Of a stretch of DNA of 64,000 nucleotides, positions 15,201 to 27,200 are shown in pieces. This DNA comes from Phlebotomus papatasi (lineage: Eukaryota; Arthropoda; Insecta; Diptera; Psychodidae), in NCBI RefSeq assembly GCF_024763615.1, contig NC_077224.1, positions 87,740,712-87,804,711 on the forward strand, written 5' to 3'. The position numbers and the translations under genes were made by a program. Under the pieces are notes generated by a model. That model was given only the letters and a program-made list of their open reading frames with translations, was not told the origin of the DNA and did no database searches. The stretch's first letter is position 1; the number at the start of each line of letters is the position of its first letter.

Positions 15201-18200
15201 ATAAAACTCTGTCAAAAATTTCTAAAGTATATTTATCTTACATATTCATGCCATTATGTTCAGATAATGTCGTGAAATTGTATGAACATAATGTTCTGAT
15301 ATATTTTAGTTACATTTGTTCCATAAAAGACACAAGTTACATACAACTTGTCTTCTTTTTGTATGACGCTGCGAAATTGTCAAATTCTACTTTGAAGCAG
15401 AAATTCATCTGCGAGTGAAAATTTGTGAAAAAAGTGATTTCTCACATTAATTAGAGTGCTAAAATGCACCAGCGTGTGCAGAAAAATCGAGTATACAGAT
15501 AAAAGGCATTAAATTTTACAAAGTAAGTGCCATTGATGAAAAAGTAGTGAATTAACACTTCGTTTGTGAGAGCTAATATTTTCTTCCTTTAATTGCAGTG
15601 TACCGCAAGTACAAGCATTAGGACAGCTTCCAGATCATTTGTTATGAAATCAAACTGCAGAATGAGTGCCCAGAATGCAGAAAAAGTTTATCAAAAGGAT
15701 AATCTTTCAGTGTTTTGACATTTTTGCTGTATAGTGATATTATTGTCGTAAGATGTCTACAAAATGTAAATATGATATACGACATCTTATAAATATAATC
15801 ACTAAAATATATAAATGTGTTTTATTTTCTGCTTTTCTTACTTATTTGGGTTACAATACCTTGATTTTATTTTATCAGAACAAAAAGAAGATTATGGCGT
15901 GGAAAAATACAGAAAATTGGCGACGCCAACTCAAATTAATGGAAAAATTATACACAAAACATTGCAGTGCAATTATATTTGACCAAATTATTGTTTAAAA
16001 GACTGTATTCTATCAATACACGCAGTAAAAATTGGGGAACCATAAGTTTTTTAAATGATGTAATGTAAAAAGCAATAAATTTATTCAATTTTGTTTTATT
16101 TAATTTCTCAGCTTTCCCTTAAGAATTTCAAGTCGGGAATGAAATTTTGTTCACTAATATTTTAGCCTCTAACGGAAAACAATTATTGCATTAAACTTTC
16201 ATATGCGATGAAAGTGCACGAGGCACAAAAAATGTGACTGAATCGTTGATGATAAATATTTATTCATTTCAGGAAAATATTTGAGCAAGTCTTAAAGAAA
16301 AATGGACAAGAAATGACAGTTCTTCAGTCGATAGTTATAATATTGGTATGACAGAGTGATTATATTTTATTTAGTCATAAACAATACATTTTACCGTACA
16401 CGACTAAAATAAAAAATTGTTATATTTCGGCTATAAAAATTCCCCATTCACCCGAATATGGGCCTGTTTTATGCGGTTATATAGAAGAAATTTGTAAAGT
16501 CTTCGCCATTATTTTCATATAGATATTAAACATCTCTACTCATTTATGGTGATAAATACTCCTTGGGAATGATTCCAAGTGTGTGATTCTCATTCGGTAT
16601 TCCGTGATTCTCAATTATTCCATTCTGGGATTCTGCTTATCACTGACATCATCGAGTTTATCGTATTTCAGAGGGGCAATTCACGAAATTAAGCAGTCAA
16701 AATTTTGACTGGTTCTTGCATGTTTTCTGTGAGGCGAATTTCGCCATTCTGTGAAAAGGTGCGTCTTCTCGCTAAAAATGGAGGGTGTACAAGGTTTTGG
16801 GTCTTGTACCAGCTGGAATTTCTGGGTGTACCCAGACAATTTCACCCGCCAGCTCGAGACCGGAGGGTACGATTTTTTTTTACAAATATCTTACAAAAAA
16901 GTTATTTATTTGCATTATTTCGTTTAAGTAAAGATACTAAGTCACAACAATGAAAAGAAAATATTGGATTTTAAAATTTTCTAAACGTTTAAAGAGTTTA
17001 TGCGTTCTGAAAAATAGGTTTTGGGAAAGTTCAGGGATTAAAGGAATTACCATTTAGGGATTTTCTAGGTCTCAGATTGTTTATTGTTAAATTTTACATA
17101 CAATATTTCACCAAGCTAAGATTTCTACAATGATATTAAAAAAAATTGTGATATCAAATTAACCTTCTCAAGACCACTAGGGTAAGTGCTCATAATTTTG
17201 GACAGTTTCTAAATTTGGACACTTTGAGGGTAAAATTGGACACTAAAAATAAATTGATTAAAATGATGGATTTTTATTCCAATATTTGATGAAAAATGAA
17301 TTCTATCTAAATATTTGTTCTTTTTGGAAGATTTTGACACTAAATACGTTAAATTTTGAATATGATTTGAGTTGAAATTGCTTTGTTGAAAATTCAGTGT
17401 GAGCAATTGCTTACGAAAAATATGACAGAACTTCGTGGCTTACTTCAGTCTTATTTAGTTTTGGTGAAGTACTAACAAAGTTTGTTCGCTGTTTTTGAGT
17501 GATATTATTGAATACTCATTGAATATTGTGTTGATTCACGTTAGTGGTGATTTGTACATTTGATCTGAAGTGAGATTTGCCTTGTGAATTATATTTTTCG
17601 TGTGAAAAATGGGAAATTTTTTAAGACATTCACCAGTGAGGTGATGATTCTTATTTTGGACAGGTGTTTTTCTCACGAAATTTCGTGAAGTTTTAGCTTT
17701 TGTGATGACTAGGTTGGACAAATGCCTGGAGAAATGAAGGAGCATCATCTCTACGAAAGAGATGTAGCGAGAACTGCCTTGAAAGGTTCCCGGAAAGGCC
17801 AGGGAATACGCGAATCCGCACGTACTTGGAGTATCGAAGTCAACTCACTTTAATGAATGATATGGAAAGTTTCCGGGCTTCTGTGACATTCTACGTTTCC
17901 CTTACATGAACAGGAAGAGGACTTGGTAAGATTGGTTCATCAAATCAAGAACAATGGGCATCCTATTGAGGCGGATTAGCTGTCCAAATTTACAGCCAAG
18001 TTGGACAAATTAATAAACAAGTTGTCCAAAATAAGAGCCAAAGTCACCTCTACATATCAATTCATTTTTAAACGTATTAAAACTAATTTTAATAAAAATA
18101 AGTCGATAAATAGCTTGCTAAGTTTCTAAACAACCCTTCTGAAAAGAGAGTAACAAGAAATGTCAATTAGTATAGAAAATATCGCACTTCAAACTTGGAA

Positions 18201-21200
18201 CTTCGATGCTTATAAGCAGACTGTCCAAAATTATAAGCACTTCCCCTATATACGTGTCAATAAATGCATACATCAAATATATTATATTTGCAACTGTTGA
18301 AGTACCATTTATCACGTTTAAGTACAAAATGAATGAAATTTTTATTAATCAAATAACCCGGAGGAACCAAACTACGTATAAATTGTGTATATACGTTGTA
18401 CGAATACTCAGTATCATCATGTACGCCCATACTTTTTACTCAGTACTATTAGCACCAAATGAGACCCGAAGTGTGTTTTTGTGTGAGTGTGTCCGTGTGA
18501 AGTATTATCTCTTACAGAGTAAATACGTAGTACTACATACATCGTAAATATATAATAAAAACCCTGTATGACAGAAAATGCTGTTGGAAGGCGTGCTGTC
18601 AGCTGCTTTGACAACGGGAAATATTTTCAATATTTGAATTGATATTTAGAGGTGTATTTGACTCAAATTTTGGACACCTTGGCTGTAAATTTGGACAGCT
18701 AATCCGCCTCAATAGGATGTCCATTGATCTCCATTTCAAGAACCAATGTTACCAAGTCCTCTTCCTGTTTATAAGAGGGAATCGTGGAATATCACAAGAA
18801 GCCCGGAAACATTCCAGATTATTCGTTAAAGTGGGTTGACTTCGGTAATCCAAGTTCCGGAAGGCTTTCAAGACTTTCTTCACTACATCTCGTTCATCAT
18901 TATTCATCGAATATTGGAATAAAAATCCACAATTTTAATTAATTTATTTTTAGTATCCAATTTTACCCTCATTGTGTCCAAATTTAAAAACTGTCTAAAA
19001 TTATGAGCCCTTACCCTAATTAAGGAGTCAACTCAAGATTTAAAAATTTGTTTAAAATTAAAAATTTGTTGGACAAGAATTTAATTATTTCTAATTCAGT
19101 CCGACCGGCGCGAAAGGCTTCAGTAATGGCCACTCGGTTATTGTGCTCTTCACTTGATTTGACCATTGCAATTCTTTCCTGCTTATAAACTGTCAACTGA
19201 TGTACCTAGCTCGTAAGAAAGCCGAGTAGCGACATCTATCGAGCAAAGGAATGGCCGTCAAGAGATCTTAAAGTCAATTTAAGGCACACACCCTGTAGGG
19301 GAAAGTACGCACTCTTCGAATGTTCATGCCTTCGAATAATGTGAAATTTCTTTTAGTTTTCCTAAGAGACTTACACATTTCCATTAAATATTAGTTGAGT
19401 TATCATCAATTGTTGATAATTCGGTGATAATTTAGTGTAAGGGAGTAATCACACTAGAAAATTTCACATTGAAGTTAAAGTGAAAAGTTGCTCATTAAAA
19501 CACCATGAACCTCTCGAGATCGCTGATTTAGTCAGGACACATTGCTAGAATTGCTCAATATCACGATGGAACGTGGATCGTTGCACATTAGGACACATAT
19601 TAGCAACAATTAATGTGAATTATATTAACATTTTAATGTGAAACTCTCTAGTGTGATACCACGGTAAATCTCTTATGAAAAACAAATAAAATTCACATTA
19701 TTCGAAGGCATGAACATTCGAAGGGAGAGCACTTTCCCCTATAATTATTTCTAAACCTAAACCTAAACTAAACCTTTGAAAATACTAAAAATCATCAGGA
19801 TTAATTAGTCGTCAATCCTGAAATATTGAATAAGTCAAATACTAGTTTTGTAGGGGAAAGTGCCCATGTTTTGGACGGTCCAAGCTTCATAAAGACAAAA
19901 TTTTCCCTGGGCCTGGCAAGTTGGCTTTTTTATATGGAGCTATTTGAAGCCAATTCCTAAATTGATCTCGGACTCAGCTCACAGTGCTCCGAGGAAAATA
20001 TTTATTTAAACAAAAATTTAGTATATTTATCCCTCCATACGGAAAGGTATCTTATAATACGGAAAAACTTCTCACTTTTTAAATATTTAGCATAACGGTA
20101 ACGAATGCAAAAAAAATCCCATATGAATTTAAATCAAAGTATGAGAAAGTGGCTTCAAAGTTCAGGCAACTTGCCAGGGGGTTGTTACTGAATAAATGTC
20201 ACTCCGCAATATATTTTTAAAAATGGGCACCTTCCCCTAGTTTTTAAATACGGGTGCGATAAGATACATTTATTGAGAAACGTAGGAAAAATTTACTCAC
20301 TACGAAGCTTGGGATCGTACAAAATATGGGCACTTTCCCCTATGCAAAAAATAATAATAAAAGAAAATCATTACTCTAAAGGAATCTAGGAGAAAAATGC
20401 TGATTGAAAAAGTAACAGACAGATCAATTTCCACACAGGTTTTCACCTCAAGAATGGCAAAATCCTCATCCATGCAATCGTGATTCCAGCACATTGGATA
20501 ATCAATTTTCCCTCCACAATTCCCTCTGGTTTACCTTTGGTTCCCTAATGCAACAGGGATGTGATATAAGTCCCAAGTAAGTAACTTTTTCATCAAGTTT
20601 AAAATGTTTTTCACCACAAAAAATATATCCTATATATCTCTTCTCTTTCTCATGTGAATTCATGCCAAAAGTCTCTATATCATCATAAGTTGTGTGTGGT
20701 ATAAAAGTGAGGACAGAACATCCTAAATACTTTTCCTTCCAAGAGACACTTTCTCCCTTTTACTTTGGTTGCACTGGGAAAACTTTGCAAACCTCATGTG
20801 TACAGAGATTTCCAAAAGATGGAAAATTTATAGTGGCTAGACTTGTGAGAATTTCTATGTAGAACTACATCATCCCAATAGAGTCCCTCCACATAATCTT
20901 CCCAAACATTTGTAAATAATATATTATGGGAAAATGTATAACGATAGGTCTTCTCTTCCTATAAATACTCATCCTCTCTCTTAGAACCATATCTCATAGT
21001 TTATCAATTATATTAATTTGATACAAAGCTTTTCTCATTCATTTAATCCTAAGTAATGTTCCTACTTTCTCTCATTCTATAAATCTTCGGGATTAAAATA
21101 TCCCACAATGCAAAAACGAAGCACGTTTCTTGAATACCATTGTATATCTCTTTTCCTTATTTTTCTGTTTTGTAAATATTGAATTAGAAATAAAATAATA

Positions 21201-24200
21201 ACAAAAAAAAAATATTTCCATTTTCCCAATAAATTCCATTTCAAAGAAAATACTAATTGATTTTTCTACTTTGTGCAAATTCAATGAAAAAACTTCCAGG
21301 GCCGTTTCCACAAGAATGGTAGCTGGGATGTGGTGGTTTTTCACGCTGGTAAGTTAAATTAATTTTTGTTCACCATCCATTAATAACATTATTATTAGAA
21401 TATACTTTTTAAATGGGAAATTTTAGACGCTTTCACGTCATGAGATTTTCCTCGGAGAAAATTCATTATGCCCAATACAAAACAATGGGTGAGGAAAGTT
21501 CGCAAAATACTCGACCTTGCGGGTTTGTACCAGTTCAATGCCGATTTAAACCGTGTTATAATACGAAAACGATTTTTGGCGCTGGCACACCTTTTCAATT
21601 TAATGAAATTCAATCGATTGAAATTTTACCTCTCACTCTTTCAAACTGAAATCAGATATAGCTGCCTCTTTTCTTTCAAATGGAAATTGAAATTTCAATT
21701 TCAATTTTAAATTTCATTTGGCAGAAAGAGACAACTATATCTGATTTCAGTTTGAAAGAGTGAGAGGTAAAATTTCAATCGATTGAATTTCATTAAATTG
21801 AAAAGGTGTACCAGCGCCATAAGACTTTGAATTATACGTCTAGAATTTCAAAGAAAAATTTGGAGAAAACAGAAAATTTTTAAGCTAGGGTCAATTTAAA
21901 TTTATTTAATTTATTTAATGTTAAATTTATTTGATGTATTGATAAATGGTAGAGAAAGAGTGCCAAACTTGTAGTAAGATATAATAAATTCAAGTATTAC
22001 CTCTTTCCCAATGCATTACCTGCTAAAACTAGTGTAATCTTGTTAAGAATTCCAAGACCTTTCAAATAAATCCAAGCTTGAGAAAATTGGTTGAGAAATA
22101 AACCCATTACAACCATTCATACGAGCGTATTTTGGTATGAAATCCATATTTCGAATAAAAAAGTTTACACTAGATCCCGGCATTATGCACATTTTCGGGA
22201 CCGAAAAAAACGCGCGAAATGCCATTATGTTTCGAGAAAATTTGCATACTTGCAGGAGATTTCTTTTTAATAAATCGGCCATAGAACAAATTTCGCGCGG
22301 GGTAAAAGTAGTCAGAATAAAAAGATTCAATTGTTAAAAAAAAGCATTTAGGGGAAAGTCGTCTGCCTTTAAATGCAGCAGCCTTCAAATGTTGCGATTT
22401 TTTCGTTGTTCTCAAAAGCATAAATTATATTCTATTAACTATTAGGTAGCTATCCATCATCCTCACAAATCATCAAAAAATGGAGAGCCTAGCTCCTATT
22501 TCCTAGATGCTAGATAAAAAAAAATGAAAATGAGCTCTAAACTGTAATTTTGATGTTCCACAAATCATGTGATTTTTCATAGTAAAAATCATTTTACAAA
22601 TAAATCTTCCATTGTGACACATAGAAGGTTAATCAGGCTTAATATTTCTGTTAATACATTTTGGTTCAGATGACACAATTTTTGTGGGTGGCAAAAATTT
22701 ACAAATATCACCCTGCAGCAGCCTTTAAATGCTAATGTCGTGTGCCTTTAAATCCTATCTTTCAAAAATGATTTTATAAATTGACTCCCAATGGTAGGCA
22801 AATTTGCATAATTGTATGTGCATAATTCCGTCAGGTGCATAATCCCGAAAGACTTAATGCCGGGACTGATTGTACTGTTAAGTACATGTACTCAAACTCA
22901 GTCTTGCCTACCTTTCGGCAAATACTAAAAAAGCTCTAAGGGAGATGAAATGTTCTTATGGCGCGCAGATTCAACTAGAACCGATGAATACGATAAATCG
23001 AATTTCAGTAACGTTTTTGGTTAAAAAAAATCCTTTTATACTTTCACAATGTTTCGGAATACAATAGAAATACTACTTTACTTTCTTTTTTAGCGAAGAC
23101 ACACTTAGTGGCAATATAAAATGTCTATGATACCTTATCACAGAACCGAAACGCTAGTGGAATAATATCCAAGACCCCACCGCTGTATAATACAGTGATG
23201 TTCACTTCGAAAACTCACTTCTAAGACTAAATCCATGTGTTCTAATCTCCCTATGTGAGTCTTAGCTAATATAAAAAGTCAAGTAAACTTTCTGTTTTGC
23301 TACAAAATATTCGCGAGGTGGTTGTAAGTAATTTTCCTAAAAACATTTAAATTGATTATCAATAAAATAATTCAATATCTATTTATGAAAATTTAGGAAT
23401 AAGGAAAAATAAAGTACAAATTCTTTATACAAAATCCGTATAATAACGAGGTTTAGTATTGCCGTCAAGAATAACGTAATGTGGACTTCTGCCCTAAGGC
23501 TTAGCCATATGGCTCAATATATCTAATTTGGCATCATACAAAATAGAACAACTAATAAAATTGGTTGTCAATTACAATCCTGATGCGTTCAGTTACTGGG
23601 ATAGACCTCCAGCCTGAAGACCGCTTAACTCTTTAAGGACGAGAGGGTCAAAAAATGGGGAACAGAAGGGAAAAACATTTTTTTTTGGGGACACCGGTGT
23701 CCCTATCGTTCTTAAATGGTTAAGAACGTAATATAAGGTTTATTTGTCAATTACATTACATTGCACATTTTAAGGAATGAAGAATACCGTGCCAAATGGC
23801 TTTATTCACCTAGAAAATTTGCATAGTATCAGGAGTTTTCCACATGGACTTTTTCGGTGTCCGACAGTGAAAAATGTCGCCCTTAAGATCAAAACAATTA
23901 GTTCGTCTTGCCCAGAGCTTTCGGTCCCGATATGGACCATCTTCAGTGTAGACATTGGGACCGAAAGCTCTGGGAAAGACGGAAAAAGTGTTTCATCTTA
24001 GGGCGATATTTTACACTGGTGGACACCGGAAAAGTTACCTTACGACTTAAACAGAGAGACAACTTAACGTAATTAGAATCAAAATATTTATTGGAATAAA
24101 TTAATAAACTGTTTCTCGACTTAGGGCAGAATCACATTGACAGTAAAATGCTCACCGTAGCCTCACCGTATTTCGTTAATTTACGCATTTTCATTACAAT

Positions 24201-27200
24201 TCTTACGCAAATTCTCGATTACCGTATTACCTTATCTCATACTCGGTGGCCCAAAGTGAAAATAATAAAAGAAAATTGAATAAATAAAACGAAAATGCGA
24301 TAAACGGTGAGCAAAAAAACTGTACGAATAATTTCTCTTACAGTTTTTCTTTGCTCGCCGTTTATCGTATTTTGTTTTATTTCTTCAATTTTCTTATATT
24401 AATTTCACCTAATGCCACCGAGTATGAGATAAGGTAATACGGTAATCGAGAATTTGCGTAAGACCCCATTCAGACTAGAGGCTTAGCCCAGTTCCCAAGG
24501 GTCTCAAAACCTTAAAAAGCAACCGATTTTATTGATTTTTCAAAATGTAATAGGTCATTTGCCCTTAGTAATCCAACCCTAAGTCAACATTTTCCAAAAG
24601 ATCTTGACTAATAAGATATTAGAGAAGTTAAGCCATATGGCTAAGCCTTAGGTCTGAAGCTCGTATAAGACTTGCAATGAAAATGCGTAAATTAACGAAA
24701 TACGGTGAGACTACGGCGAGCATTTTATTGTCAACGTGATTCTGCCCTTAAGCCGCGAGATGACCTAGTCAAGAAACTGATGGAAATGTAATCTAATCAT
24801 TATGTTAAACATAAATACCGTTAAGCCGGCTCTTGGCTGAAGTTCCAAGTGTGTCCAAGGCCTAACGAACTCTGGAATTATCGTTGGTAAACCTGGCAAA
24901 GAAGATATTCGAAAGATTTTCGAGCATAAGCCATTTACAGATATTTAACACCGAAATTACAACTGAATCGAAGTAAAGCTTAGAGAGGCAGTTTTATTTA
25001 GAAAAGGAGATCTTATATCAGAATATCCTTATTTAAATGACCCGTAAATAGTGATCCGACCTTGATATTCAAAACTAGTTATCCGTTTGGTCAACAACGA
25101 AAATATATTCCAAAATACATAGAGTATTTGGAGCTAATTCTACATTATCGACTTCTTATCGACGTGAATTTGAAAAAATTGTTATTTCTGAGCAGAAAAA
25201 ACTTTACTTTTTTTACAGCGACAAAACTTATTTATCAAATACTTCTTTATGGGGATAATGATTAAATCGAAATCCCACTTCTGAAAATGTAGGGCAAACA
25301 GGAAAAACTACCCATTTAGCAATAAATAATAATAGAAATACTCTACCTATTTCACAATTCCAAAATATTGCTAAAATAAAATTTCATAGAGGGTTATGAA
25401 TTGAATAATTGATACAGATATAAATTTAAATAAAAATTGATGGATTATTGATATCGCTTTCCCTCTAAATTCGAGCAATAACACCCAAAACACTCTCACT
25501 CTCCGCACTTGAAAATTTAATTGTAAGAAATGCTTTCACGCGAGAAAATTCGTCCAAGTGTATGCATTATAGAAAATTACTTCCTGAGGAAATGTGAGAA
25601 TGGGTATTTATGGGAGGAAATATAACATTCTCTGATTTATTGTAATCATCTTTTCTATAAATACTTTCCCCATCAAAAGTGCAAATTCCATGGGTAATTG
25701 CTGATAATTTCTCCATCAAAATATCAAATAGTATTCAAATTAAATTCTGGAGAGAAAGTTTTTGTTCTTTTACGAGATCTCTTTAATTAAAACACGTAAA
25801 AGAACTTAGTTTAATCTCATTGAATTACCGTGTGATTTTTGTCCTTTTAGCAGAAATTAAGCGTGATATTTAATTAGGGTGGTACATTCAAAAGAGATAG
25901 TATCACGTTGATAGAGAGATAAGGCAACTGTATAGCATTTGGGGAATGTTTTGAAGCTTTAAGAACCCCTCAAAAAATTTCTTTCAAAGCATTTTGGGTT
26001 ATAAGTGAATTTAAAAAGGATATTTGATTTATAGCAATGTTCTTTCTGGAAATCTTATGAGGAAGTAGGGGTACTTTAAACTGTAAAGCTACATTGCTAT
26101 ACAATGTTTTCGTATATTCAATTCTCAAGAAATTATTCTGCAAATTCTTTTTACAGAAAAAAAACACTTCCGCGTGAGGGCATTGTTTTCTCCCGCGAGT
26201 GGCGCTGGCAACTGTTCTCAATTAACTCAAAAATTCTCAAATATTGAGAAATAGAGAGAAATTATTAATTACGTTACAAGGAAAAGCCTGTTTAAACAAT
26301 TATAAATAATTCATCATTATCCAATTAGAGATAAGGAGCTAAAATGATTATGATGAATTATTTATAAATAATTGGTTAAAGAGGCTTTTCCTTGTACTGT
26401 TTTTAAATATTTCCCTCTATTTTCGGTATTTGATAATTTTTGAATTTTTGAGAACAGTTGCCAGCGCCACTCGCGGGAGAAAACAGAGCCCTCACGCGGA
26501 AGAAAACGTTTTACCGGTAGTCCTTTTTTCAATTTCGCATGAAAAGGTTTTCTGACATGAACTGAGCTGAATCTCAACAGAGATGAATGTCTTCATTTCT
26601 ATGAAAGATATTTTCATTCAAAATTTGGGTCTCTTTCACATTGAAAGCTGTCAAAAATAGCTGTACTGACAGAATTTTGACAATTACTTCTAAAGTATAG
26701 AGATTTTAAGACAGAAGTCCAATAACTCCCCTACATTGACAACCATTTCCTCCGCTAGAGGTCTCTGTTTTCTTCCGTGAGTGGCGCTGGCAATTGTTGT
26801 CAATTTTTCATTCTCAATATCTCAGATAAAAAAAAATTACATCAGTTCAAAAAACTCTCAAAATTTTTTTAATACTGTGTTGGTTGAAAATTTTAATTGC
26901 TAAATATTTAACAAATTTGGCCACAAAAATAAATATGAATTTTAAAATGAAAAACCACATAAAAGTTTGTATAAGCCGAAAAATATCAACAAATTCATAA
27001 AATGACCAACAAAATTGTTGCATAAATAATTCATGAAAAGCATAAACAAAATTTTATTTAATTTTATCTATTTGCCATCCCCATGGTGTTTAAAAACATA
27101 TTTACAGAAACTTTTTTAATGCAATTTCCCCTGGAAATATTTCACAAAATCCACCGTGTATTTTAATAAACTTTTTAGCATAAACCTGAATCACTTTCTG

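Larger units (their letters stand above)
14931..16567. mobile_element. 1.6-kb insert with CCCAAGG/CCTTGGG ends
   Basis: It begins CCCAAGGGGCATTTGATATC and ends with CATAAA..CTCCTTGGG in reverse match, and sits exactly where the right inverted repeat of the surrounding element is broken (GATTCTAA before, AATGATTCC after). It contains the small spliced candidate gene at about 15400-16090. Confidence 0.5.
12785..16640. mobile_element. inverted-repeat-bounded segment carrying the BTB gene
   Basis: The left repeat (about 12785-12940) matches in reverse two separated blocks: 14859-14930 and 16568-16640. Shared words include GAATAATTGAGAATCACGGA and ATTTTCGATCTTGA. Read together, one right repeat of about 145 bp was split by the insert 14931-16567. 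The unsplit element would be about 2.2 kb and contains only the minus-strand BTB-BACK-PHR gene. I saw no transposase. Confidence 0.6.
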
